Positions 54,353-62,493 are shown, counted from the first letter of the stretch. The stretch is DNA of 62,493 nt from Micromonospora pattaloongensis (GCF_900107255.1 NZ_FNPH01000015.1:1-62493); one strand, 5' to 3'. A program made the numbers and translations. The notes: generated from the sequence alone by a model not told the origin.

Positions 54353-55447
54353 ATGTCCGCCGGAGGTCCCATCCGCTACGGCATCGTCGGCCACGGTTGG
54401 CGTGCTGACTTCTACCTCCGCCTGGCCCGCCAGGCACCCGAGCGCTTCCAGTGCGTCGGCGCGGTGACCCGCCGCGCCGACGTCGGCGCCCGACTGGAAC
54501 AACAGTGGGGCATTCCCACGTACCGGCGGATCGAGGAGCTCGTCGCCGCCGCGGCCCCCGAGGTCGTCGTCACCTCGGTGCCGCGGGAGGCGAACCCCGA
54601 TGTGGTCCGCACCCTGGTCGACCTCGACACGGCGGTGCTCTCCGAGACGCCGCCCGCGCCCGACGCCGACGGGCTGCGCGCGCTCTGGGCCGCCGTCGGC
54701 GACCGCGACCTGGTCCAGGTCGCCGAGCAGCACCCCTACCTGCCGGTCATCGTCGCGCTGCGGACGCTGATCGCCGACGGCGTGCTCGGGCAGGTGAGCT
54801 CGGCGCAGGTGTCCTGGACGCACGACTACCACGCCACCGCGCTGCTGCGCTGCCTGCTCGGCGTCGGCGCGCAGGCGGCCCGGGTGAGCGCGGTCTCGAC
54901 CGTCAACCCGCTGCTGGACGGCCCGGACCGGGGCGGGTGGCCGGCGACGCAGGAGGTCCGCCCGGCCGACCACACCATCGGGCTGCTGGAGATCGCCGGC
55001 CGCACCGGGGTGTACGACTTCACCGAGACCCAGTGGTTCAACCCGTGGCGCCGCCGGCACGTCATCGTGCGGGGCAGCCACGGCGAGATCGTGGACAGCG
55101 ACGTCACCTGGAGCACCGCGGACGGCGCCCCGGTCAGCGCCCCGATCGTGCGCCGGCACACCGGCTTCGACGGCAACCTCGAAGGCGCCGACCTCGACAC
55201 GCTGAGCTGGTCGGGTCGGGTGCTCTACCGCAACCCGTACCCCGGCAGCCGGTTGTCCGACGAGGAGATCGCGATCGCCACCTGCCTGGAGCACACCGGC
55301 CGGTGGCGGCGCGGCGAGGTGCCCCCGCCGTACCCGTTGGCGGACGCGTGCCAGGACCACCTGCTGGCGCTGGCGATCCACGCCGCCGCCGAGGCGGGGG
55401 CGCCGGTCACCACGGACGTCGAGCCGTGGGCGGGGGCCGTCCGATGA
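54353..55447 (+). CDS. Gfo/Idh/MocA-family protein
   Basis: A 364-residue protein with the N-terminal Rossmann fold (IRYGIVGHGWRADFYLRLA) and the C-terminal alpha/beta domain of glucose-fructose oxidoreductases and inositol dehydrogenases. The family's EKP motif, whose Lys aids hydride transfer, reads ETP here (98-100, SETPPAP). The usual second-domain helix is HDYHATALLRCLLG. It may therefore be a subfamily with altered chemistry. GGGGAG precedes ATG 54353. Its stop overlaps the SDR start (ATGA). Family members act on sugars, keto-sugars and cyclitols. Confidence 0.85.
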   Translation: MSAGGPIRYGIVGHGWRADFYLRLARQAPERFQCVGAVTRRADVGARLEQQWGIPTYRRIEELVAAAAPEVVVTSVPREANPDVVRTLVDLDTAVLSETPPAPDADGLRALWAAVGDRDLVQVAEQHPYLPVIVALRTLIADGVLGQVSSAQVSWTHDYHATALLRCLLGVGAQAARVSAVSTVNPLLDGPDRGGWPATQEVRPADHTIGLLEIAGRTGVYDFTETQWFNPWRRRHVIVRGSHGEIVDSDVTWSTADGAPVSAPIVRRHTGFDGNLEGADLDTLSWSGRVLYRNPYPGSRLSDEEIAIATCLEHTGRWRRGEVPPPYPLADACQDHLLALAIHAAAEAGAPVTTDVEPWAGAVR

Positions 55448-56160
55448 CGACGGACGTGCTCGCCGGAAAGGTCGCCTTCGTCACCGGGGCCAGCAGCGGC
55501 ATCGGCCAGGCGGTCGCGCACGCGCTCGCCGGGGCGGGCGTCAAGCTCGGCCTCGCCTCGCGCTCCGCCCCGGACCCAGGGTTGCCCGAGTGCATCACCG
55601 TGCCGTGCGACGTACGGGACGCCGCGCAGGTGGAGGCGGCGGTCGCCGCGACCGTCGAGCGCTTCGGTGGCCTGGACATCGTCGTCGCGAACGCCGGCGT
55701 CGGGTCGTGGGGCCCGTTCGCCGAGACGCCGCTGGCCGACCTCGACGAGATGGTCGACGTCAACGTCCGGGGCCTGTTCCACACCGTCCGCGCCGCGTTG
55801 CCGCACCTGACGGCCCGCGGTGCGGGCGACCTCATCACGGTGGCGTCCGAGGCCGGCCGGCGCGGGCTGCCCGACGAGGCCGCGTACGTGGCGACCAAGT
55901 TCGCCTCCGTCGGTTTCACCCGGTCACTGGATCACGAGCTGCGCGGCCTCGGCATCCGCTGCACCAACATCTGCCCCGGCGGGGTCGCGACCAACTTCGG
56001 GATGGGCCGCGGGCTGCGTACTCCGGACATGCCGGAGCTGGCCGACATGATGACGTCCGAGGACGTCGCGGAGATGGTGCTCTTCGCGCTGACCCGACCG
56101 CGCCGCTACCGGATGCTCGAGGTCGCCTTCCGCTCCATGACGGAGCAGTCGTGGGGATGA
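55444..56160 (+). CDS. Short-chain dehydrogenase/reductase
   Basis: A 238-residue classical SDR with cofactor motif VTGASSGIGQAVA, NAGVG, Ser in TVASEAGR and YVATK (YxxxK). The C-terminus DVAEMVLFALTRPRRYRMLEVAFRSM is usual for sugar-alcohol and ketone reductases of this type. It is coupled to both neighbours by ATGA overlaps (Gfo/Idh/MocA upstream, galT downstream), so it is clearly part of the operon. A keto-sugar or polyol substrate is likely. Confidence 0.9.
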   Translation: MTTDVLAGKVAFVTGASSGIGQAVAHALAGAGVKLGLASRSAPDPGLPECITVPCDVRDAAQVEAAVAATVERFGGLDIVVANAGVGSWGPFAETPLADLDEMVDVNVRGLFHTVRAALPHLTARGAGDLITVASEAGRRGLPDEAAYVATKFASVGFTRSLDHELRGLGIRCTNICPGGVATNFGMGRGLRTPDMPELADMMTSEDVAEMVLFALTRPRRYRMLEVAFRSMTEQSWG

Positions 56161-57248
56161 CGGGTCGCATCACACGGACGGTCACCACGTTGGCCGACGG
56201 TCGGGAACTGATCTACTTCGACGAGACCGACCGCGCCGACCGCAGCGGCTCCGACGATCGGGCGCTGCCACCCCCGCCCGGCGCGTCCGAGCTGCGCTAC
56301 GACCCGCTGCTCGACGAATGGGTCGCGGTCGCGGCGCACCGGCAGGGCCGCACCCACCTGCCGCCGGCCACCGAGTGCCCGCTCTGCCCGGCCGCCGGCG
56401 ACCACCGTGGCGAGATCCCGGCCGCCGATTACGACGTCGTGGTCTTCGAGAACCGTTTCCCCTCGTTCAGCCATCGGGCGGCGCCGGCCTCGGTGGCTCC
56501 GTCGGAGCTGGTCCCGCTGCGGCCCGGCACCGGCCGCTGCGAGGTGGTGTGCTTCACGTCGGCGCACGACTCGTCGTTCGCGCGGCTGAGCCCGGAGCGG
56601 GTGCGGACCGTCGTGGAGGCGTGGGCGGACCGGACCGCCGAGCTGTCCGCGCTGCCGGGGGTGGAGCAGGTGTTCTGCTTCGAGAACCGGGGTGTGGAGA
56701 TCGGTGTGACGCTGCACCATCCGCACGGGCAGATCTACGCCTACCCGTTCGTGACGCCGCGCACGCGGCGGATGCTGGCCTCGGCGCGCGCCCACGCGGA
56801 GCGCCATGACGGCGCCAACCTGTTCGCCGCGGTGCTGGCCGCCGAGCAGTCGGGTGAGCGCGTGGTGGCCGCCAACGAGCACTGGACGGCGTTCGTGCCG
56901 GCGTTCGCGCGGTGGCCGTTCGAGGTGCACGTGTATCCGCACCGGCAGGTGCCGGATCTCGCGGCGCTCTCCGACGCCGAGCGTGCCGCCTTCGGGCCGG
57001 TCTACCTGGAGGTGCTACGCCGCCTCGACGGGGTGTTCGGGGTGGCGATGCCGTACGTGTCGGCGTGGCAGCAGGCGCCCGTGCGCGTCGATCGCGACCT
57101 TGCCTATCTGCATCTGCAGCTGTTCAGCGCCCGGCGGGCGCCGGGCAAGTTGAAGTACCTGGCCGGCTCGGAGGCCGCGATGGGGGTGTTCATCAACGAC
57201 GTGCGCCCCGAGCAGGCCGCGGCGCTGCTGCGCGAGGTGGCGCTGTGA
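56157..57248 (+). CDS. galT: Galactose-1-phosphate uridylyltransferase
   Basis: Leloir-pathway enzyme exchanging UMP between UDP-glucose and galactose 1-phosphate. The 363-residue product has zinc cysteines 74 and 77 (CPLCP), FENRFPSFS, and the active-site block LHHPHGQIYAYPF with His188-Pro-His190. ATG 56157 overlaps the SDR stop, and its own stop overlaps galK. No galE is present in the window, so the epimerase must be elsewhere. Confidence 0.95.
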   Translation: MTGRITRTVTTLADGRELIYFDETDRADRSGSDDRALPPPPGASELRYDPLLDEWVAVAAHRQGRTHLPPATECPLCPAAGDHRGEIPAADYDVVVFENRFPSFSHRAAPASVAPSELVPLRPGTGRCEVVCFTSAHDSSFARLSPERVRTVVEAWADRTAELSALPGVEQVFCFENRGVEIGVTLHHPHGQIYAYPFVTPRTRRMLASARAHAERHDGANLFAAVLAAEQSGERVVAANEHWTAFVPAFARWPFEVHVYPHRQVPDLAALSDAERAAFGPVYLEVLRRLDGVFGVAMPYVSAWQQAPVRVDRDLAYLHLQLFSARRAPGKLKYLAGSEAAMGVFINDVRPEQAAALLREVAL

Positions 57249-58393
57249 GCGTCGCCGACCGGGCCGCCGCACTGTTCACCGAGCGGTACGGGACCGCGCC
57301 CGCCGGGGTGTGGAGCGCGCCGGGGCGGGTGAACCTGATCGGGGAGCACACCGACTACAACGACGGCTTCGTGCTGCCGTTCGCGGTCCCGCTGCGCACG
57401 GCCGTGGCCGCCGCACCCGCTGCCGGCCCCGGGTGGACGATCCATTCGCGAGAGGCCGACGAGACGGTCGTGATCGGCGTCGACGACCTGACGCCCGGCC
57501 GGGTGACCGGCTGGGCCGGCTACGTCGTCGGGGTGCTGTGGGCGCTGCGCGAGGCGGGGGTGACGCCACCGCCGGCCCGGATCGCGCTCACCTCCGACGT
57601 GCCGCTGGGCGCCGGGCTGTCCTCGTCGGCGGCGTTGGAGTGCGCGGTGTTGGCCGCCCTGGTCGAGCTGGGTTCGCTCGACGTGCCGAAGGACAGCTGG
57701 CCGCGGCTGGCGCAGCGGGCCGAGAACGGCTACGTCGGCATGCCGTGCGGGATCATGGACCAGTCCGCGTCGACGCTGTGCCGGGCCGGGCACGCGCTCT
57801 TCCTCGACTGCCGTGACGGCGCGGTCGAGCACGTGCCCTTCGACCTGGCCGCGCACGGGCTCGCCCTGCTGGTCGTGGACACCAACGCGCCGCATCGGTT
57901 GGTCTCCGGCGAGTACGCCGCCCGCCGCGCCGCCTGCGAGTCCGCCGCCCGCACCCTCGGGGTGGGCGCACTGCGGGACGTCGAGGTGGACGCCTTGCCC
58001 GGCGCGCTCGACCGCCTCGACGAGATCACCGGCCGACGGGTCCGGCACGTCGTCACCGAGAACCAGCGCGTCCTGGACGCGGTTCGCCTGCTGCGCGACG
58101 GCCGGGTGACCGAGATCGCTCCGCTGCTGACCGCCTCGCACGCCTCCATGCGCGACGATTACGAGATCACCGTGCCCGAGGTCGACACCGCCGTCGACGC
58201 GATGCTGGCCGCGGGCGCCCACGGCGCCCGGATGACCGGCGGCGGCTTCGGCGGTTGCGTGCTCGGTTTGGTCGACCGGTCGGCCGTCGACGCCACGGCG
58301 GCGGCGGTGCGGGCGGCGTTCGCCGCGGCCGGCTACGCCGCGCCGCACGCGTTCGCGGCGGTGGCCGACCGGGGCGTCGCCCGGCTGATCTGA
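57245..58393 (+). CDS. galK: Galactokinase
   Basis: Phosphorylates galactose at C1, first step of the Leloir pathway. The 382-residue GHMP kinase has the signature GRVNLIGEHTDYNDGFVLPFA, ATP loop PLGAGLSSSAALE, and C-terminal TGGGFGGCVLGL. GTG 57245 overlaps the galT stop (GTGA) with GAGG upstream. Its place at the end of an oxidoreductase operon under a LacI-type operator suggests that galactose is a product of, or enters with, the imported compound. Confidence 0.95.
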   Translation: MSVADRAAALFTERYGTAPAGVWSAPGRVNLIGEHTDYNDGFVLPFAVPLRTAVAAAPAAGPGWTIHSREADETVVIGVDDLTPGRVTGWAGYVVGVLWALREAGVTPPPARIALTSDVPLGAGLSSSAALECAVLAALVELGSLDVPKDSWPRLAQRAENGYVGMPCGIMDQSASTLCRAGHALFLDCRDGAVEHVPFDLAAHGLALLVVDTNAPHRLVSGEYAARRAACESAARTLGVGALRDVEVDALPGALDRLDEITGRRVRHVVTENQRVLDAVRLLRDGRVTEIAPLLTASHASMRDDYEITVPEVDTAVDAMLAAGAHGARMTGGGFGGCVLGLVDRSAVDATAAAVRAAFAAAGYAAPHAFAAVADRGVARLI

Positions 58394-58562
58394 CCCGGGG
58401 CCGCGACGACCGCCCCCCGGCCGGCTCCGGCCCGGCAACGACGCCGTGGACAAAACGGGAATACCTGGGCGGTCTTCCCGGTTGCCCGCCGTGCCCGTGC
58501 GCACGCGCGTGCTGGTAATGCGTGGGCGCTGCTGCGGCGCACACCCGAGTGGAAGTGACTAC

Positions 58563-60062
58563 ATGCCTTCATCGTTGTCCGCCGTCGCTGGGCCGTCCCG
58601 GTCGCGCCCGTCCTGGCTGTCGCCGCGGGTGCTGCGTACCGAGGTCCTCGCGGGCCTCGTGGTCGCGCTGGCGCTGATCCCCGAAGCGATCTCGTTCTCG
58701 ATCCTCGCGGGCGTGGACCCGCGGGTCGGCCTGTTCGCCTCGTTCACGATGGCGGTGACGATCGCCATCTGCGGCGGCCGCCCGGCCATGATCTCCGCCG
58801 CGACCGGCGCCGTGGCCCTGGTCGTGGCGCCGCTGGTCCGCGATCACGGGTTGGACCATCTCATCGCGGCCGTCATCCTGGGTGGCGTCTTCCAGGTGGT
58901 CCTGGCGCTGCTCGGCGTCGCCCGGCTGATGCGGTTCATCCCGCGCAGCGTCATGATCGGCTTCGTCAACGCGCTCGCCATCCTGATCTTCTCCGCGCAG
59001 GTGCCGCACCTGATCGGCGTCCCCTGGCTGGTCTATCCGCTGGTCGCCGTCGCCCTGGCGATCATCGTCGGGCTGCCACGGCTGACCCGCGCGGTGCCCG
59101 CGCCGCTGGTCGCCATCGTGGTGCTGACCGCGTTCACCGTGGTCGCCCACGTCGCCGTGCCGACCGTCGGCGACGAGGGCGAGCTGCCCGACAGCCTGCC
59201 GGTGTTCGGCCTGCCGGACATCCCGTACACCTGGTCCACGCTGCAGACCATCGCCCCGTACGCGCTGGGCGTCGCGCTGGTCGGGCTGATGGAGTCGCTG
59301 ATGACGGCGAAGCTCGTCGACGACATCACCGACACCCCCTCGAACAAGACCCGCGAGTCCTGGGGACAGGGCGTGGCCAACATCGTGACCGGCTTCTTCG
59401 GCGGCATGGGCGGGTGCGCCATGATCGGCCAGACGATGATCAACGTGAAGGTCTCCGGCGCCCGGACCCGGCTGTCGACCTTCCTGGCCGGCGTCTTCCT
59501 GCTCATCCTCGTCGTCAGCCTGGGCGACGTGGTGGCCGTCATCCCGATGGCCGCCCTGGTCGCCGTGATGGTCATCGTGTCCGTCTCGACGTTCGACTGG
59601 CACAGCATCGCCCCGGCGACGCTGAAGCGGATGCCGGCGGGGGAGACCATCGTGATGGTCTCGACGGTCGCGGTCGTGCTGGTGACCCACAACCTGGCCA
59701 TCGGTGTCATCGCCGGCGTCCTGGTCGCGATGGTGATCTTCGCTCGCCGGGTCGCGCACATCGTCGAGGTGACCAGCGCCGGCGACCCCGACGGCGGCGC
59801 GCGCACGTACACCGTGCACGGCGAGCTGTTCTTCGCGTCGAGCAACGACCTCGTCCACCAGTTCGACTACGCCGGCGACCCCGACCGGGTCGTCATCGAC
59901 ATGTCCCGCGCCCACGTCTGGGACGCGTCCTCGGTGGCGGCGCTGGACGCCGTCACGACCAAGTACGCCACGCGCGGTAAGACGGTGGAGATCGTGGGGC
60001 TGAACGAGCCCAGCGCGCAGATGCACGGCGCGCTGGCCGGGCAGTTGAGGGTCGGGCATTGA
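58563..60062 (+). CDS. SulP-family anion transporter with STAS domain
   Basis: A 499-residue membrane protein. About 10-12 hydrophobic segments include the SulP signature LVVALALIPEAISFSILAGVDPRVGLFASF and the block FGGMGGCAMIGQTMIN. It ends with a C-terminal STAS domain (about 410-495, FFASSNDLVHQFDYAGDPDRVVIDMSRAHVWDASSVAAL). SulP proteins move sulfate, bicarbonate or other anions. GGAAG lies 8 bp before ATG 58563. It is 169 bp after galK, so it may be a separate unit or the last gene of the operon. An organic acid from sugar oxidation is a speculative substrate. Confidence 0.9.
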   Translation: MPSSLSAVAGPSRSRPSWLSPRVLRTEVLAGLVVALALIPEAISFSILAGVDPRVGLFASFTMAVTIAICGGRPAMISAATGAVALVVAPLVRDHGLDHLIAAVILGGVFQVVLALLGVARLMRFIPRSVMIGFVNALAILIFSAQVPHLIGVPWLVYPLVAVALAIIVGLPRLTRAVPAPLVAIVVLTAFTVVAHVAVPTVGDEGELPDSLPVFGLPDIPYTWSTLQTIAPYALGVALVGLMESLMTAKLVDDITDTPSNKTRESWGQGVANIVTGFFGGMGGCAMIGQTMINVKVSGARTRLSTFLAGVFLLILVVSLGDVVAVIPMAALVAVMVIVSVSTFDWHSIAPATLKRMPAGETIVMVSTVAVVLVTHNLAIGVIAGVLVAMVIFARRVAHIVEVTSAGDPDGGARTYTVHGELFFASSNDLVHQFDYAGDPDRVVIDMSRAHVWDASSVAALDAVTTKYATRGKTVEIVGLNEPSAQMHGALAGQLRVGH

Positions 60063-60145
60063 TGCGCGGCGCCCGGAACGCGGCCACCGCGTCCCGGGCG
60101 CCGGCACCGCCCCTGTGAGGTGCCCGGGGACCGCCGCCGCAGGGG

Positions 60146-60185
60146 TTGACAGAAGTCCAACGAGTTGCAACAGTTCCCAACGATT
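60146..60185 (+). promoter_or_regulatory. Promoter-like region with palindromes before the second GMC operon
   Basis: TTGACA at 60146-60151 is a good -35, but no strong -10 is seen (AACAGT at 60169). Downstream are CAACGAGTTG (60158-60167), the overlapping palindrome GTTGCAAC (60164-60171), and direct copies CCAACGAGT (60157) and CCAACGATT (60177) 20 bp apart. These look like regulator sites different from the GTGACATCGATTACCT element. Confidence 0.45.
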
Positions 60186-60274
60186 CACAATCCAAGCTCG
60201 CCCGGTCGCCGGGCGGGCGACTTGTCGGGCCCCGGCGTCTGGCCGGTCCCGACGCGGCACGGGAGTGGGTTGGC

Positions 60275-61903
60275 GTGGCTTCCAAACAAGATCATGCAGA
60301 CGTCCTGATCGTTGGAGCGGGGACCGCGGCCGGGGTCGCCGCGCGGCACCTCGCGGAGGCGGGCTTCAGCGTCGTCTGCCTTGAGCAGGGCGAGTGGGTC
60401 GACCCCGGGGACCTGCCGGGAAACAAGCCCGAATACGAGCTGGTCGGCGGTAAGGACTGGCACCCGGACCCGAACATCCGCCGCCGCCGGGAGGACTACC
60501 CGCTCGACCACAGCGAGTCGGACCTGCCGGTGTGGATGTACAACGGCGTGGGCGGCTCCAGCGTGCTCTACGGCGGCATCTGGGCCCGCGCGCTGCCCTC
60601 GGACTTCCGGGTGCGCACGCTCGACGGCGTGGCCGACGACTGGCCGCTGAGCTACGACGAGCTGCTGCCGTACTACCAGGCGGTCGAGCGCGAGATGCGG
60701 GTCTCCGGCCTCGCCGGCAACCCGGCCTACCCGCCGGGGTTCGACCCGCCGCTGCCGCCCGCGCCGATCCACCGCACCGGCCAGGTCATGGCCGAGGGCA
60801 TGAACAAACTCGGCTGGCACTGGTGGCCCGGCACCAACTCCCTTCCCACCCTGAACCGCGAGGGCAGCCGGGAGGGCCAGTGCGTCCGCTACGGCGTCTG
60901 CCGGATGGGCTGCCCGGAGGGCGCGAAGTCCTCGACCGACGTCACGCACCTGCGGGACGCGGTGGAGCGGGGCGTGCAGGTGATCACCCGCGCCCGGGTC
61001 GCCCGCGTGACGCTCGACGACAGCGGCCGCGCCAACGGCGCGATCTACCTGCGCGACGGCGCCGAGCACTTCCAGTCCGCGTCGCTGGTCATCATGGCGG
61101 CCGGCGGGATCGGCACCCCGCGGCTGCTGCTGATGTCGACGTCCGAGCGTTTCCCGAACGGCCTGGCGAACTCCTCGGGGCTTGTCGGCAAGCGGCTGAT
61201 GCTGCACCCGTACGGCGTCGCGGTCGGGCTCTACGACGACGACCTGGAGAACTGGCTCGGCCCCGCCGGTGAGCACATCGGCTCGATGCAGTTCTACGAG
61301 TCCGACGCGTCGCGTGGCTTCGTCCGCGGCGCGAAGTGGTCGCTGCTGCCGATCGCCGGGCCGCTGGAGGCGGCCGAGAAGTGGACCCACCCGCTGAGCC
61401 TGGCCGGCGAACAGATGTGGGGCGACGGGTCGGCCGACCGGATGAAGTCGTTCGTGCGGATGCTGCAGTGGCACGTGATCCCGGAGGACCTCCCGGAGGA
61501 GACGAACTACGTCTCGCTGCATCCCACGCTCACGGACTCCGACGGCCTGCCGGCGGCGAAGGTGAACTACCGGGTCTCCGAGAACACCCGCAAGATCGTC
61601 GACTTCAACCTGGCGAGGGCGCTGGAGGCGCACGACGCCGCCGGCGCGACGAAGTCCTGGATCGCCGGGCGCAACTTCATGACCGGGCACAACACCGGCA
61701 CGGCCAAGATGGGCAACGATCCGGCGACCTCCGTCGTCGACCGCTTCGGCCGTACGCATGACGTGCCGAACCTCTACATCATCGACGCGAGCGTCTTCAC
61801 CACGTCCACGGGCGTGAACCCGACCGCCACGATCTGCGCGCTGGCGAAGCGCACCGCGACCCACATCGCGTCCAACGCGGGGAAACTGGAGGTGGCCTCG
61901 TGA
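60275..61903 (+). CDS. GMC-family FAD dehydrogenase with probable [3Fe-4S] cysteines
   Basis: A 542-residue flavoprotein. FAD motif VLIVGAGTAAG (Gly14, Gly16) lies at the N-terminus with no signal peptide. GVGGSSVLYGGIWARALPSDF and the C-terminal TGHNTGTAKMGNDP (active-site His) and GVNPTATICALAKR mark the GMC family. At 203-213, CVRYGVCRMGC gives cysteines at 203, 209 and 213. That is the C-x5-C-x3-C spacing of the [3Fe-4S] ligands in FAD glucose dehydrogenase and fructose dehydrogenase catalytic subunits. This argues for a dehydrogenase that hands electrons to another protein, not an O2-using oxidase. GTG 60275 has GGGAG 9 bp upstream. It overlaps the subunit-3 gene by GTGA, and etfB follows. 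Confidence 0.87.
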   Translation: MASKQDHADVLIVGAGTAAGVAARHLAEAGFSVVCLEQGEWVDPGDLPGNKPEYELVGGKDWHPDPNIRRRREDYPLDHSESDLPVWMYNGVGGSSVLYGGIWARALPSDFRVRTLDGVADDWPLSYDELLPYYQAVEREMRVSGLAGNPAYPPGFDPPLPPAPIHRTGQVMAEGMNKLGWHWWPGTNSLPTLNREGSREGQCVRYGVCRMGCPEGAKSSTDVTHLRDAVERGVQVITRARVARVTLDDSGRANGAIYLRDGAEHFQSASLVIMAAGGIGTPRLLLMSTSERFPNGLANSSGLVGKRLMLHPYGVAVGLYDDDLENWLGPAGEHIGSMQFYESDASRGFVRGAKWSLLPIAGPLEAAEKWTHPLSLAGEQMWGDGSADRMKSFVRMLQWHVIPEDLPEETNYVSLHPTLTDSDGLPAAKVNYRVSENTRKIVDFNLARALEAHDAAGATKSWIAGRNFMTGHNTGTAKMGNDPATSVVDRFGRTHDVPNLYIIDASVFTTSTGVNPTATICALAKRTATHIASNAGKLEVAS

Positions 61904-62340
61904 CCGACCTCGACCTCTCGACCGAACTCGGCGACGCGTCGCGGGCCCGCCTGGCGGCGCTCGCCGACGTCCTCATCCCGGGCGGCTCCGGCCTTCCGTC
62001 CGCCAGCGCCGCCGACGTGGCCGGCCAGTGGATCAACCGGGCGCTCGCCGCGAACACCGACCTGGCGCCCGCCGTCCGCGAGGTGCTGGCGGTCGCCGGC
62101 GCCCCCGCGGAGGCGCTCGCCGAGGTGCGCCGGCGCGACCACGTCCTGTTCGAGGCGTTCGCCCTCGCCGTGTCCGGCGCCTACTTCATGAATCCGGCGG
62201 TCCGCAATGCCCTGGGATACCCGGGCATCGCGCCGCGCAGGATGCCCGCCGCCGAGGGGGAGGCCGAGTACTACCTCGAGGACGACATCCTCACCCCGGT
62301 CCTCGATCGAGGACACATCTACCGCTCCGTGCCGAACTGA
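61900..62340 (+). CDS. Gluconate 2-dehydrogenase subunit 3-like protein (second copy, short)
   Basis: A 146-residue helical protein of the gluconate_2-dh3 type (ALADVLIPGGSGLPSASAADVAGQWINRAL, FEAFALAVSGAYFMNPAVRNALGYPGIAPR). It is 90 residues shorter than the first copy. The start GTG 61900 overlaps the GMC stop, so the two are surely cotranslated and probably form a complex. No Tat or Sec signal is present, unlike classical small subunits of periplasmic sugar dehydrogenases. Confidence 0.8.
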   Translation: MTDLDLSTELGDASRARLAALADVLIPGGSGLPSASAADVAGQWINRALAANTDLAPAVREVLAVAGAPAEALAEVRRRDHVLFEAFALAVSGAYFMNPAVRNALGYPGIAPRRMPAAEGEAEYYLEDDILTPVLDRGHIYRSVPN

Positions 62341-62415
62341 GCGGCCCGTACCGCCAGCAGCGCCGCGCCACGGTCGGGCGCGGCGGACCACCAAGAGAGA
62401 GGGTCGTCGAAGGCG

Positions 62416-62493
62416 ATGAACATCGTCGTACTCGTCAAGCAGGTGCCTGACTCCGGCGCGGAGCGGAATTTGCGTAGTGACGACAACACGGTT
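62416..62493 (+). CDS. etfB: Electron transfer flavoprotein beta subunit, N-terminus (partial)
   Basis: The frame opens at ATG 62416 (GAAGG upstream) and runs off the window after 26 codons. MNIVVLVKQVPDSGAERNLR matches the start of EtfB/FixA proteins. ETF accepts electrons from flavin dehydrogenases and passes them to the quinone pool or another acceptor. It lies 75 bp after the second GMC/subunit-3 pair on the same strand, which suggests that it is the electron acceptor for that dehydrogenase. An etfA gene is expected beyond the edge. Confidence 0.8.
   Translation, partial: MNIVVLVKQVPDSGAERNLRSDDNTV

Noticed and set aside
47912-62340. A mycofactocin or PQQ biosynthesis link for the GMC enzymes
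   Set aside because: No mft or pqq genes are present, and the GMC proteins are paired with subunit-3-like genes and ETF instead.

Overview
The window is very GC-rich, uses GTG starts freely, and packs genes into ATGA/GTGA-overlapping operons. Its gene families (EthA-type monooxygenase with P450, KatE, CUT2 sugar ABC importers, large secreted multidomain sugar enzymes) point to a filamentous actinomycete, probably Micromonosporaceae. That assignment is inferred from gene content, not computed. I see no tRNA, rRNA, CRISPR array, IS element or prophage.

Layout. 1-88: end of an unidentified gene. 232-1413 (-): RtcB-family RNA ligase. 1691-5802: a LacI-type operator and a ChvE/GguA/GguB monosaccharide importer. 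5813-12128: GH9 glucanase, DHA2 exporter and a secreted PA14/sugar-dehydrogenase/discoidin protein. 12396-19862: DUF2277, a giant secreted subtilase with FG-GAP repeats, a heme peroxidase and a YihY/BrkB membrane protein. 20012-21211 (-): a secreted C39-like protease preceded by a c-di-AMP (ydaO) riboswitch. 22214-26272: a 1,352-residue secreted protein joining ThuA (split by a discoidin domain), sugar dehydrogenase, PKD and a 3-keto-disaccharide-hydrolase-like domain. 26356-29420 (-): LuxR-type regulator and KatE catalase. 29532-34834: a P450/hydrolase/SDR/flavin-monooxygenase operon facing a TetR gene across two operator palindromes. 34944-37791 (-): a class III aminotransferase and a SagB-type double nitroreductase. 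37938-42262: a ketose module (DeoR, PfkB kinase, FGGY kinase, class II aldolase).

42323-62493 looks like one large sugar-oxidation region. It holds a CUT2 importer, a GMC flavoprotein with a gluconate-2-dehydrogenase-subunit-3-like partner, a LacI regulator, then an operon of nitrilase-type amidase, zinc alcohol dehydrogenase, Gfo/Idh/MocA protein, SDR, galT and galK. A SulP transporter follows, then a second GMC/subunit-3 pair, and the start of etfB runs off the end. A 16-bp element (GTGACATCGATTACCT) occurs three times, just downstream of TTGACA promoters: twice before the importer and once before the amidase operon. This suggests that the LacI protein encoded between them controls both units. 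The second GMC enzyme has a C-x5-C-x3-C motif matching the [3Fe-4S] ligand spacing of FAD glucose dehydrogenase, and neither pair has an export signal. I propose a cytoplasmic sugar or glycoside dehydrogenase that may pass electrons to ETF. This is the most interesting candidate system in the window.
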